NCBI RefSeq assembly: GCF_002009175.1
Contig: NZ_CP018047.1
Span: 4,340,001 to 4,404,000 of the forward strand
Reading direction: 5' to 3'
DNA: 64,000 bases
Source of the DNA: Streptomyces niveus
GTDB lineage: Bacteria; Actinomycetota; Actinomycetes; Streptomycetales; Streptomycetaceae
Numbering within the stretch: position 1 is the stretch's first letter; each line of letters starts with the position of its first letter. Of this stretch, positions 1 to 7,435 are shown one piece after another. Position numbers and translations under genes: made by a program. Under the pieces are notes generated by a model. The model was not told the DNA's origin, did no database searches, and was given only the letters and a program-made list of their open reading frames with translations.

Positions 1-181
1 CCACACCGGGCATCTCCAGGTCGATGACGAGCACGTCGGGCCGGTGTCGCAGTGTGGCCCGCACGGCGGATTCGCCGTCGTGGGCCTCGGCGACCACGGT
101 GATCCCGTCTTCGAGGGTCAGCAGCGCCGCGAGTGCCTTGCGCAGAAGCGCCTCGTCGTCCGCGAGCACCACGGTGGTCAT
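1..181 (-). CDS. LuxR/NarL-type response regulator, N-terminal part (runs off window)
   Basis: Only the first 60 codons are present; the gene continues beyond base 1. The peptide opens MTTVVLADDEALLRKALAAL and reaches the phosphoacceptor strand DVLVIDLEMPGV, so the acidic DD pair and the receiving Asp of a receiver (REC) domain are both visible. Its ATG overlaps the TGA of the upstream kinase (ATGA), so the two are translationally coupled and form a sensor-regulator pair. The HisKA_3 partner predicts a NarL/LuxR helix-turn-helix output domain in the missing part (inference). Confidence 0.85.
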   Translation of the reverse strand, partial: MTTVVLADDEALLRKALAALLTLEDGITVVAEAHDGESAVRATLRHRPDVLVIDLEMPGV

Positions 182-1404
182 CGGTCGTCGCCCTTCCGTG
201 CCGGGGAGCGCGGCGTCGCCGCGCCCAGGTGAGGGAACTCGGCGGCCGTGAGGAAGCGCCCGTTCTCCTGCTCCACCGTCAGCCCGCCTCCGCTGTCGCC
301 CACGCGTTCCTTGAGAGTGGCCAGTCCGCCGAGCTCCGGCAGGGGAGCGTCCGGCGCTCCGTCGTTGACGATGGTGATGCCCGACCGCGTGAGGGTGATC
401 CGTACGCGCGTGGCCTGCGCGTGGCGCAGGATGTTGGTCGTCGTCTCGCGGAGTACCTGGCCGAGCAGCCCGTCGACCGTCTCGTCGACGGCGGCCTCCC
501 GGTTGACGCGCACGCGGATGCCCGCGGCTTCGAAGAGATTCTTCGCGTTCTCCAGCTCCACGGACAGATTGAGCCGCCGCTGTGCGTAGGCGAGCTGTTT
601 CGTCTGGGCGATGGTGTCGCTGACCAGGGCGTGCACCTCCCGCAGCTCCTCCTCCACGCGTCCGATGTCGCGCCGCACCAGCTTCTCGGCCAGCGCGACC
701 TTCAGTTTCACCACATGCAGTGTGTGGCCCTGGATGTCGTGCAGATCGCCGGCGAACCGGACGCGTTCCCGGTAGACGGCCAGCTCCGCCTCGCGTTCCC
801 GTGCCTCCTCGATGATCTCGTAGAAGCGCCGGTTGGCGAACATGAGACAGGTCGTCACGACGACGATGACCGTGGGGACGAGGACGAACCGCAGCAGTAC
901 GCCGGAAACGTCGTCCGGCGATTCCAGCAGCTTCGCCGCGCCCACGGCGGCGACGTACGCGGCCAGTCCCGCGGTCACCGCGCCCCGGTGGCGCGGCAGC
1001 CGGGCGACGAAGAACGGGACCACGATCGTCATGCCGTAGAACGCCCGGTGACTGTCGACCACCAGCACGCCGAACGGCCACACGGCGGCGGTGACGAGCA
1101 GACAGGGGAGTACGACGCGCGAGGTGTCGCCCGCCGTCCACCGTTCGAGGACCACCAGGGCCGCCACCACGCCCAGGGCCAGGACGGTGGCTTCCCACCA
1201 GGTCCGGGCGTCGGCCGCGACCAGCACCGCCCCGACGCCGGCCAGTGGCGGCAGGAACACGGCGAGGTTCCACCCGCGCAGCCGCCCCTGCGTCGTCCCG
1301 ATGTGCGCCAGGTGCGAGGGGCTGGTGTCCATGTGCGGCTTTCCGGAGAGAACGGCGGAGTCGGCCCAGTATTCTTCCGGCGCCGCGGGCGACGCCAGTG
1401 ACAC
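178..1404 (-). CDS. Sensor histidine kinase, DesK/HisKA_3 type
   Basis: Membrane sensor kinase that phosphorylates the overlapping response regulator. From about residue 45 to 190 there are several hydrophobic segments (five or six membrane passes). They are followed by a short coiled stretch and the dimerisation/phosphoacceptor box around LHDIQGH, with His222 as the expected phosphorylated residue. The ATPase N-box is TTNILRHAQ, with GLATLKERV near the C terminus. About 408 aa is usual for DesK-like kinases. An in-frame ATG 24 codons later (about 1332) is an alternative start. The gene is divergent from an ABC exporter, the arrangement of antibiotic/lipid-sensing systems such as Bacillus LnrJK-LnrLMN; the ligand is unknown. 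Confidence 0.88.
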   Translation of the reverse strand: MSLASPAAPEEYWADSAVLSGKPHMDTSPSHLAHIGTTQGRLRGWNLAVFLPPLAGVGAVLVAADARTWWEATVLALGVVAALVVLERWTAGDTSRVVLPCLLVTAAVWPFGVLVVDSHRAFYGMTIVVPFFVARLPRHRGAVTAGLAAYVAAVGAAKLLESPDDVSGVLLRFVLVPTVIVVVTTCLMFANRRFYEIIEEAREREAELAVYRERVRFAGDLHDIQGHTLHVVKLKVALAEKLVRRDIGRVEEELREVHALVSDTIAQTKQLAYAQRRLNLSVELENAKNLFEAAGIRVRVNREAAVDETVDGLLGQVLRETTTNILRHAQATRVRITLTRSGITIVNDGAPDAPLPELGGLATLKERVGDSGGGLTVEQENGRFLTAAEFPHLGAATPRSPARKGDDR

Positions 1405-1429
1405 CGTGTCATGCGTTCGCCAAGAGGAA

Positions 1430-1449
1430 TGTCATCGCGAGTGATGACA
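1430..1449. promoter_or_regulatory. Perfect inverted repeat between kinase and exporter (candidate regulator operator)
   Basis: TGTCATC-GCGAGT-GATGACA: perfect 7-base arms around a 6-base spacer, in the 88-bp divergent gap between the sensor kinase and the ABC ATPase. The position and symmetry suit a dimeric NarL-type response regulator controlling both sides. Direct binding is inferred only. Confidence 0.5.
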
Positions 1450-1492
1450 GCACGCACTGCCGGACGGGCGTGATCACGGCTGGGATTGAGCC

Positions 1493-2377
1493 ATGACCTC
1501 GACACCAGTCATCGACGTTGAACGTCTGAACCTCAGCTACGGCGACTTCCACGCCGTGAAAGACCTGTCCTTCCAGGTGGGGAAGGGGGAGCTGTACGCG
1601 CTGCTCGGCACGAACGGGGCCGGGAAGACCTCGACCCTGGAGACGATCGAGGGCCACCGCAAGGCCACCTCGGGCACCGTCCGGGTCTTCGGGCACAGCC
1701 CGCGCGACCGGCGCGCCGTACGGCCCCGGATGGGAATCATGCTGCAGGAGAGCGGCTTCTCCCCGGATCTGACCGTACGGGAATCGGTCCGGCTGATCGG
1801 GAAGCTCTCCCAGCGCACGGACAGGGTCGAACGGGTGCTCAGCATCGTCGACCTCACCCACAAGGCCGGCACGCTGGTGTCCCAGCTCTCCGGCGGTGAG
1901 AAGCGACGTCTGGACTTCGCCACCGCCGTGTACGGGAGCCCCGAGCTGATCTTCCTGGACGAGCCGACCACCGGTCTGGACATCCAGTCACGGGACGCCC
2001 TGTGGGACGCCGTGGACAAGCTGCGTGAGGACGGTTCCACCATCGTGCTCACCACGCACTACCTGGAAGAGGCCCAGCAGCGCGCCGATCGCATCGGGCT
2101 CATGCACAAGGGCACGTTTCACCAGGAAGGGACCGTCTCGGAGCTGACGCGGACCCTGCCCGCCGCCATCCGCTTCTCCCTTCCGGCCTCCGCACCCGCA
2201 CTGCCGCTGCCGGCCGCGCGTGACAGCGGCGGGGATTTCCTGATCGAGACCTTCGGCCTGCAGAACGACCTGTACGCGCTGCTCGGCTGGGCGCACGCCA
2301 ACGCGGTCGAGCTGCGGGAACTCCAGGCCGGACCGACCCGGCTCGACGACGTCTTCCGCTCCATCGGCAGCGAATAG
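1493..2377 (+). CDS. ABC transporter ATP-binding protein (drug/lipid exporter type)
   Basis: ATPase subunit of an export complex with the permease 70 bp downstream. Walker A GTNGAGKTS (about 39-47), signature LSGGEKRR (about 132-139), Walker B LIFLDEPTTGLD (about 152-163) and switch His189 are intact. The 294-aa length and C-terminal extension resemble the CcmA/DrrA class used for drug or lipid export. There is no membrane segment, so it acts on the cytoplasmic face. It is divergent from the DesK-type kinase, which suggests substrate-induced expression. The substrate cannot be read from the sequence. Confidence 0.92.
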   Translation: MTSTPVIDVERLNLSYGDFHAVKDLSFQVGKGELYALLGTNGAGKTSTLETIEGHRKATSGTVRVFGHSPRDRRAVRPRMGIMLQESGFSPDLTVRESVRLIGKLSQRTDRVERVLSIVDLTHKAGTLVSQLSGGEKRRLDFATAVYGSPELIFLDEPTTGLDIQSRDALWDAVDKLREDGSTIVLTTHYLEEAQQRADRIGLMHKGTFHQEGTVSELTRTLPAAIRFSLPASAPALPLPAARDSGGDFLIETFGLQNDLYALLGWAHANAVELRELQAGPTRLDDVFRSIGSE

Positions 2378-2383
2378 ACGACT

Positions 2384-2434
2384 CCGGAACTTCCCCGGAA
2401 CCGGAACTCCCCCAGAACCGGAACTTCCCCAGAA
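2384..2434 (+). repeat. Three tandem 17-bp repeats in the ATPase-permease spacer
   Basis: Three head-to-tail copies of a 17-mer beginning CCGGAACT and ending CCAGAA or CGGAA, differing at one or two positions. They fill almost the whole spacer up to the permease ribosome-binding site (AGAGGA, about 2434-2440). This could be a slippage product or could tune the ATPase:permease ratio. Confidence 0.85.
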
Positions 2435-2447
2435 GAGGACCTTCACC

Positions 2448-3167
2448 ATGCTCTCCATCGCTCGGAGCGAGCTGATCCAGATCTCCCGGAACCGGCTGGT
2501 GCTGCTCAACAGCTTCATCATCCCCGTGGCGGCCTGCGCGTTCTTCGTCTACCGGCACGACACCTTCGCGGACCTGTACGGCCTCGGGTACATCGCCGCG
2601 GTGGTGATGTTCACGGTCACCGCGTTCGGGCTCTACGCGACCACGGTGACCACCCTCGCCTCACGTCGGCAGAACCTCTTCCTCAAGCGCCTGCGCTCCA
2701 CCCCGGCGAGCGACGCCGGCATTCTCGCCGGGCTGCTGCTCCCGGTCACCGTCCTCGCGGTGGTCCAGGTGACCACGATCCTCGCGGTGCTGGCCGCGGT
2801 CGCCGGCTCGCCCTCGAACGTTCTCCTGCTGGCGGCGGCGGTCGTCTCGACGGTCGTCATGATGCTCGGCCTGGGACTGGCCACGGCGGGACTGACGAAC
2901 TCCCCCGAGCACGCCCAGGTGACCACGCTGCCCGTCAGCCTCGGCGCCATCGCCGTCACCACGTGGGTGGGTATCGCCGGTACCGAGCAGATGACGCTGC
3001 TGAAGCGGCTGCTCCCCGGCGGCTCGGCCACCGAACTGGCCATCAACGCCTGGAACGGCGGCGTCCCCGTGGCGGACTCCCTGCTTCTGCTGCTGCCCAC
3101 CATGGGCTGGGTCGTCGCCGCCGTCCTGCTGGCCTCGCGCCTCTTCCGCTGGGAACCGCGCCGCTGA
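2448..3167 (+). CDS. ABC transporter permease (ABC-2 type)
   Basis: Membrane subunit partnering the upstream ATPase. The 239-residue protein has six likely transmembrane helices: a short cytoplasmic N terminus (LSIARSELIQISRNR), then alternating hydrophobic runs such as YIAAVVMFTVTAFGLYATTV and NVLLLAAAVVSTVVMMLGLG. The amphipathic segment RRQNLFLKRLRSTPAS between helices 2 and 3 is typical of ABC-2 exporters. The start has a good AGAGGA site. Only one permease is present, so it probably works as a homodimer. It converges on the 3209-3973 gene with 41 bp between. Confidence 0.88.
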   Translation: MLSIARSELIQISRNRLVLLNSFIIPVAACAFFVYRHDTFADLYGLGYIAAVVMFTVTAFGLYATTVTTLASRRQNLFLKRLRSTPASDAGILAGLLLPVTVLAVVQVTTILAVLAAVAGSPSNVLLLAAAVVSTVVMMLGLGLATAGLTNSPEHAQVTTLPVSLGAIAVTTWVGIAGTEQMTLLKRLLPGGSATELAINAWNGGVPVADSLLLLLPTMGWVVAAVLLASRLFRWEPRR

Positions 3168-3208
3168 CCGTATCCGGCTCGGCCCGATCCCGCCGTGACG
3201 GCGGTGCC

Positions 3209-3973
3209 TCACTCCACGACGGGCGCGCTCACACCGAGCCGGCCCGATAACCGGCCCAGCTCCTTGCGGGCGTTGTCGTACTCCACGAAGTGCCCGGCCG
3301 TCCGGCGTGCCAGCGCCGCGTGCAGGCCGACGCTCTCGGCCCCGAGCCGCATCGCCTCGCCCGCCGCGTCCAGGCCCGCGCAACTGGGCAGCACGGCCCG
3401 GCGGAAGTCACGGCGGTCCCGGTAGGCCGCGCTGATCCCGGTCCCGGACTCCTCCGTCACGAGCCACCGCCTGCCCCTGACGCCCACGGCGGGCGGATGT
3501 CCGACGATCAGGCGGGCCATGACCATCCGGACCTCGGCGGCGCCCGCGATCCGCTCGGCCGGTGTGACGGTACCGATTCCGTACGGGTCGAAGCGGTCGA
3601 GCGCGGGCCCCTCCAGCGCGCGTGCGACCTGCTGGGGGACGCCGTGCGCGGGATCGGCCAGATCGCCGGCGGCCAGCGCGATCCGGGCGTGGATCACGGC
3701 GTGCCGATGGGCACCCGATGCCGCGGCCGCCGGCATGGATTCGCGGCTCAGGACTGTCAGCGCGTGGCACGCGGCGGTCAACTCGTCCTGTATCTCGGGC
3801 CGCGGGTGCGGGCCGGTCCGGAGCAGGCTGATGTACCAGTGCAGGCGGTTGACGGCGAGGTGGTACGCGAGGCCGGTGCGCCGCGTGTCGAAACCCTCCC
3901 CGACGATCCGGGCCTGCCGCCAGGCGGTGATCGCGGACCGCAGGGGCGCGCGCGGGTACCGGTCGACCGGCAT
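3209..3973 (-). CDS. Hypothetical protein, divergent from the XRE regulator
   Basis: I do not recognise a family. The 254-residue product is Ala/Arg-rich, mostly helical in character, soluble, and has no signal peptide. Segments include TRRTGLAYHLAVNRLHWYIS near the N terminus and EYDNARKELGRLSGRLG at the C terminus. The ATG at 3973 is chosen because GGGG lies just before it; the open frame extends much further upstream, but that part reads through the promoter region of the divergent regulator and looks non-coding. A short inverted repeat (GTTAC at 4023-4027, GTAAC at 4034-4038) lies upstream and could be its control site. Confidence 0.6.
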   Translation of the reverse strand: MPVDRYPRAPLRSAITAWRQARIVGEGFDTRRTGLAYHLAVNRLHWYISLLRTGPHPRPEIQDELTAACHALTVLSRESMPAAAASGAHRHAVIHARIALAAGDLADPAHGVPQQVARALEGPALDRFDPYGIGTVTPAERIAGAAEVRMVMARLIVGHPPAVGVRGRRWLVTEESGTGISAAYRDRRDFRRAVLPSCAGLDAAGEAMRLGAESVGLHAALARRTAGHFVEYDNARKELGRLSGRLGVSAPVVE

Positions 3974-4144
3974 CCCCGACACCCCCCTGACGCGCCACTC
4001 CGCGCACTTGCTGCGACTGACTGTTACCCCAGCGTAACGGGGGTGGCGACACGCCGTGGAGGAGTAGCCGAAATTCCCCCGGCGGCCCGCCCTGCCGCCG
4101 CCGTCGGCCTTCCTCGTGCCGGCCGCTTGTTGCGTGGAACACTT

Positions 4145-4164
4145 TTGCAAGCGGGTGCTTGCAA
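4145..4164. promoter_or_regulatory. Perfect palindrome upstream of XRE gene (candidate autoregulatory operator)
   Basis: TTGCAAGC-GGGT-GCTTGCAA: perfect 8-base arms, 30 bp before the regulator's ATG. A related half-site (TTAGCAAG, about 4168-4175) follows. A two-fold site so close to the start suits repression by a dimeric XRE protein, most simply its own product. Confidence 0.6.
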
Positions 4165-4193
4165 TAGTTAGCAAGAGTGGGCACCCTGGAGTC

Positions 4194-4676
4194 ATGGCAT
4201 CACTCAACGTCGGCAATCTCGGTGGGTATCTGCGCGAGCAGCGGCGCAACGCGCAGCTGTCGTTGCGGCAGCTCTCCGAGGCGGCCGGGGTGTCCAATCC
4301 GTATCTCAGCCAGATCGAACGCGGTCTGCGCAAGCCGAGCGCGGACATCCTGCAGCAGCTCGCCAAGGCGCTGCGGATCTCCGCCGAGACGCTGTACGTG
4401 CAGGCCGGGATGCTCGACGAGCGGGAGCGCGAGGAGCTGGAGACGCGTGCCGTCATCCTCGCCGATCCCTCGATCAACGAGCGGCAGAAGCAGGTGCTCC
4501 TCCAGATCTACGAGTCCTTCCGCAAGGAGAACGGGCTCGGCACGGAGACCGCCGAGAGTACGGAAGCGACGGCGACCGCGGGACCGGCCGGTAAGGGCGC
4601 CGGAACCGGTAGCGGGGACGCCGGCGGGGACACGCCCGGTACGGCCGGCGGTGCCGTCAACCCACCCTCACACTGA
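4194..4676 (+). CDS. XRE-family helix-turn-helix regulator (Rv0474-like)
   Basis: A 160-residue DNA-binding protein. The Cro/CI helix-turn-helix spans about residues 8-62 (YLREQRRNAQLSLRQLSEAA then SNPYLSQIERGLRKPSADIL). A second helical part (DEREREELETRAVILADPSI) follows, then a Gly/Thr/Ala-rich disordered tail of about 45 residues. The ATG at 4194 has GGAG just upstream. It sits 17 bp before an HbhA-like gene and then a DUF2516 gene, the same order as Mycobacterium Rv0474-hbhA-Rv0476, so it probably controls that operon and itself through the 4145-4164 palindrome. That synteny is from memory. Confidence 0.85.
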   Translation: MASLNVGNLGGYLREQRRNAQLSLRQLSEAAGVSNPYLSQIERGLRKPSADILQQLAKALRISAETLYVQAGMLDEREREELETRAVILADPSINERQKQVLLQIYESFRKENGLGTETAESTEATATAGPAGKGAGTGSGDAGGDTPGTAGGAVNPPSH

Positions 4677-4693
4677 TCCGGAGGACCACAGTC

Positions 4694-5374
4694 ATGGCCA
4701 TCGCCGATGACCTGCGCAAGACGTTCAGCGACCCGACCCCCCTCTACTTCGCGGCCGGTACGGCGGATCTCGCCGTCGAGCAGGCCAAGAAGGTTCCCGG
4801 GCTGATCGAGCAGCTGCGCGCGGAGGCGCCGGGCCGTATCGACGCGGTGCGGAACGCCGACCCCAAGCTCGTCCAGGACAAGGTCGCCTCGCAGGCCAGG
4901 GAGGCGCAGACGACCGTTCAGTCCAAGGTCACCGAGGTGCTCGGGTCGCTCGACACCGACCTGAAGAAGCTGGGCGAGAGCGCTCAGGACCTGGCGCTGC
5001 GGAGCGTGGGCGTGGCCGCGGAGTACGCGGTCAGGGCCCGTGAGACGTACGAGAAGGTCGCCGAGCGCGGCGAGCAGTCCGTACGGAACTGGCGCGGCGA
5101 CGCCGCGGACGAGATGACGGAGATCGCCATCGCCGTCGAGCCCGGCACCAAGCAGGCGACCAGGCCGGCCCCGGCGAAGCCCGCCCAGGCCAAGCCCGCG
5201 ACCGCCAGGACCGCCCCCGCCAAGTCCGCGCCCGCCAAGCCCGCGGTCAAGAGCGAGACGAAGGCGGCGAAGCCGGAGGCCAAGGCCACCGGGGCGAAGC
5301 CCGCCGCCAGGAAGGCGCCCGCCGCCCGCAAGCCGGCCGCCGCCAAGAAGGCCACGCCGCCCGCGGGCAAGTGA
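4694..5374 (+). CDS. Heparin-binding hemagglutinin (HbhA)-like protein
   Basis: The 226-residue protein has the HbhA layout. An N-terminal LYFAAGTADLAVEQAKKV segment is followed by a long alpha-helical, coiled-coil-prone core to about residue 150 (TTVQSKVTEVLGSLDTDL). A low-complexity Lys/Ala/Pro tail built of KPA/KSAPAK-type repeats makes up the last 70 residues. In mycobacteria HbhA is a surface adhesin whose Lys-rich tail binds heparan sulfate; in a soil Streptomyces the role is more likely envelope-associated (inference). There is no signal peptide, as in mycobacterial HbhA. The ribosome-binding site GGAGGA is strong and the gene is co-transcribed with the XRE gene. Confidence 0.82.
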   Translation: MAIADDLRKTFSDPTPLYFAAGTADLAVEQAKKVPGLIEQLRAEAPGRIDAVRNADPKLVQDKVASQAREAQTTVQSKVTEVLGSLDTDLKKLGESAQDLALRSVGVAAEYAVRARETYEKVAERGEQSVRNWRGDAADEMTEIAIAVEPGTKQATRPAPAKPAQAKPATARTAPAKSAPAKPAVKSETKAAKPEAKATGAKPAARKAPAARKPAAAKKATPPAGK

Positions 5375-5462
5375 CAGCGATATCGACGGACCGGGCACCC
5401 CACGGGTGTCCGGTCCGTTGTACGGGTACCTTGACGGCACATGATTCGGACAGAAACAGGCG

Positions 5463-5819
5463 GTGGGCAACGTGTTGATGGCCGGCTTCGACGGGCTCGT
5501 GGCCATGTTGAGCATTCCGCTGACCGTGTTCGCCTGCTTCGCGCTGGTCGACGCGTTCATCCGGCGTGAGGACGCCTTCCGCGCGGCGGACAAGCAGACC
5601 AAGCCGTTCTGGCTGATCATTCTGGGAATCTCGCTCGTGGTGAGCCTGATCTTCCCGCTTCTCTCCTTCCTGCCGATCATCGGGCTCATCGCGGTCATCG
5701 TGTACTTCGTCGATGTGCGCCCCGCGATCAGGCAGGCCGGTGGTGGCGGCGGTGGCGGACGCCGGAGCGGCGGCTCCAGCAGCGACGGTCCCTACGGGCC
5801 GTACAACGGCGGCCGGTGA
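5463..5819 (+). CDS. DUF2516 small membrane protein
   Basis: 118 residues with three hydrophobic segments (about 10-28, 48-63 and 65-83: LSIPLTVFACFALVDAF, FWLIILGISLVVSLIF, LLSFLPIIGLIAVIVYFV). A charged loop separates the first two, and a Gly/Ser/Tyr-rich cytoplasmic tail follows VRPAIRQ. This matches the DUF2516 family, found next to hbhA-like genes. The start is uncertain: GTG at 5463 or ATG at 5478. Function unknown; the conserved neighbourhood suggests an envelope role with the HbhA-like protein. Confidence 0.8.
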   Translation: MGNVLMAGFDGLVAMLSIPLTVFACFALVDAFIRREDAFRAADKQTKPFWLIILGISLVVSLIFPLLSFLPIIGLIAVIVYFVDVRPAIRQAGGGGGGGRRSGGSSSDGPYGPYNGGR

Positions 5820-5845
5820 GCCGGGGGCGGTGACCCCGCCGCCGT

Positions 5846-7120
5846 TCAGGCGGGCGAGTGGCCGGCGGTCACCCGGCCGCGGTCCAGCAGCAGTACGGCC
5901 ACGTCGTCCGTCAGCTCGCCGCCGTTCAGCTCCCGCACCTGCGCCACCGCGGCCTCCAGCAGCTCCTCGCCGCTCAGGCCGCGCGCCAGCTGTTCGGTGA
6001 TCATCTCGACCATGCCGTCCTGGCCCAGCCGCTGCTTCGTGCCCGCTCCGACGCGGCCCTCGATCAGCCCGTCCGTGTACATCATCAGGCTCCACGCCTC
6101 ACCCAGCTGGACCTCGCGGCGCGGCCAGCGGGCGCGCGGGAGCAGTCCGAGCGCGGGTCCGCCCCCGTCGTACGGAAGCAGCTCGGGCGCCCGGCCGGCG
6201 CGGACGACCAACGGCGACGGGTGTCCGGCCAGACAGAGTCCGGCCCGCCGGCCGTCGGGCGCGATGTCGACCGTGCAGAGCGTCGCGAAGATCTCCTCGC
6301 TCTCCCGCTCGTGCTCCAGCACCTTCTGGAGCGTCGAGAGCAGGATGTCCCCGCTGAGCCCGGCGAAGGTCAGCGCCCGCCAGGCGATACGCAGCTCCAC
6401 CCCCAGCGCGGCCTCGTCCGGGCCGTGGCCGCAGACGTCGCCGATCATCACGTGGACCGTGCCGTCGGGCGTACGGACCGTGTCGTAGAAATCGCCGCCG
6501 AGCAGGGCGCGGGAGCGGCCGGGCCGGTATCGGGACGCGAACCGCAGCTTCGACCCCTGGAGGAGGGGCGTGGGCAGCAGGCCGCGCTCCAGCCGGGCGT
6601 TCTCCTGCGCCCGCAGCCGGGACTCGGTGAGCTGGCGCTGCGCGACGTCCGCGCGCTTGCGTTCGACGGCGTAGCGGATGGCGCGGCTCAGCAGCCGGCT
6701 GTCCAGCTCGTCGCGGAAGAGGTAGTCCTGCGCGCCCACCCGCACGGCTGCGGCGGCGCGCTCGCTGTCACCCTCGGCGGCCAGCGCGAGTACGGCGTGG
6801 CGGGGTGCGAGCCGCAGTACGTGCTTGAGCGGCGCGAGTCCGTCGAGGTCGCCGTCGTCGCGGCCCGACAGGGCGAGGTCCACGAGGACGCAGTGGATGT
6901 CGTCGGTGAGCAGCCGCTCGGCCTCGGTGAGGTTGCGCGCGGTGCGGATACGGACCCGGGTGCCGGCCGCGTCGGGGAGTTCCGGTGCGCTGAAGGTGCC
7001 CGCGGGGTCGTCCTCGATGACGAGCAGCGTGAGGTCGCCGCCGCCGGATGTCTCCCGGGCGGGCGCACTCTCGACTGTCGAGCCCGTGCGCTGACGCGGC
7101 ACGGGTACAGGTACGGCCAT
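5846..7120 (-). CDS. Receiver-domain PP2C/SpoIIE serine phosphatase
   Basis: A 424-residue cytoplasmic signalling phosphatase. Residues about 30-150 form a receiver domain with acidic pair D37/D38 and phosphoacceptor D81 (HCVLVDLALSG). A coiled linker rich in R/E/Q follows, then a SpoIIE-type PP2C domain from about 190 to 415 with metal motifs LLGGDFYD, IGDVCGHG, MMYTDGLIE and LTDDVAVLL. Such RsbU-like proteins dephosphorylate anti-sigma-factor antagonists. The usual receiver Lys after YL is Arg136, so phosphorylation signalling may be altered. Start is ATG 7120, with GGAAGGA about 16 bases upstream. Confidence 0.88.
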   Translation of the reverse strand: MAVPVPVPRQRTGSTVESAPARETSGGGDLTLLVIEDDPAGTFSAPELPDAAGTRVRIRTARNLTEAERLLTDDIHCVLVDLALSGRDDGDLDGLAPLKHVLRLAPRHAVLALAAEGDSERAAAAVRVGAQDYLFRDELDSRLLSRAIRYAVERKRADVAQRQLTESRLRAQENARLERGLLPTPLLQGSKLRFASRYRPGRSRALLGGDFYDTVRTPDGTVHVMIGDVCGHGPDEAALGVELRIAWRALTFAGLSGDILLSTLQKVLEHERESEEIFATLCTVDIAPDGRRAGLCLAGHPSPLVVRAGRAPELLPYDGGGPALGLLPRARWPRREVQLGEAWSLMMYTDGLIEGRVGAGTKQRLGQDGMVEMITEQLARGLSGEELLEAAVAQVRELNGGELTDDVAVLLLDRGRVTAGHSPA

Positions 7121-7435
7121 GGGTCTTCTGAGTCCTTCCCTCCCCCCGAGGGCGCGGTGCGGCGACGATCGACGCCCCACCGACCGGGACCTTAGCGGTA
7201 GCCGACGTACGAAAGGAATGGCGTAAGGAATGCCGCGCGGAGAGGAACCCGCGCCATATGCCGCTTCCCGCCACGCATCCGGCGCGATCGGGGCGCCGGG
7301 GCGGTTCGAAACGGCCATGACAAACATCACGTGGGAGCAGAGCCGCGTGGGACGCACGGGGCGATCGCGTCAGAAAGAGGGCAATAGGAGGCGGAGCCGG
7401 GTGGAGGGGGCGACCCGGCGCCGTCCCGCCGGTCC
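7121..7435. other. Intergenic stretch between phosphatase start and NlpC stop
   Basis: 315 bp holding the upstream region of the phosphatase gene. The direct repeat AAGGAATG occurs at 7213-7220 and 7225-7232. No convincing gene is seen on either strand, and no clear promoter hexamers could be assigned. Confidence 0.5.

Noticed and set aside
133..1401. Plus-strand 422-codon open frame opposite the sensor kinase
   Set aside because: It is the antisense shadow of the kinase gene; high GC content removes stop codons in shadow frames, and its composition (Arg/Gly/His/Gln-rich) is typical of such artefacts.
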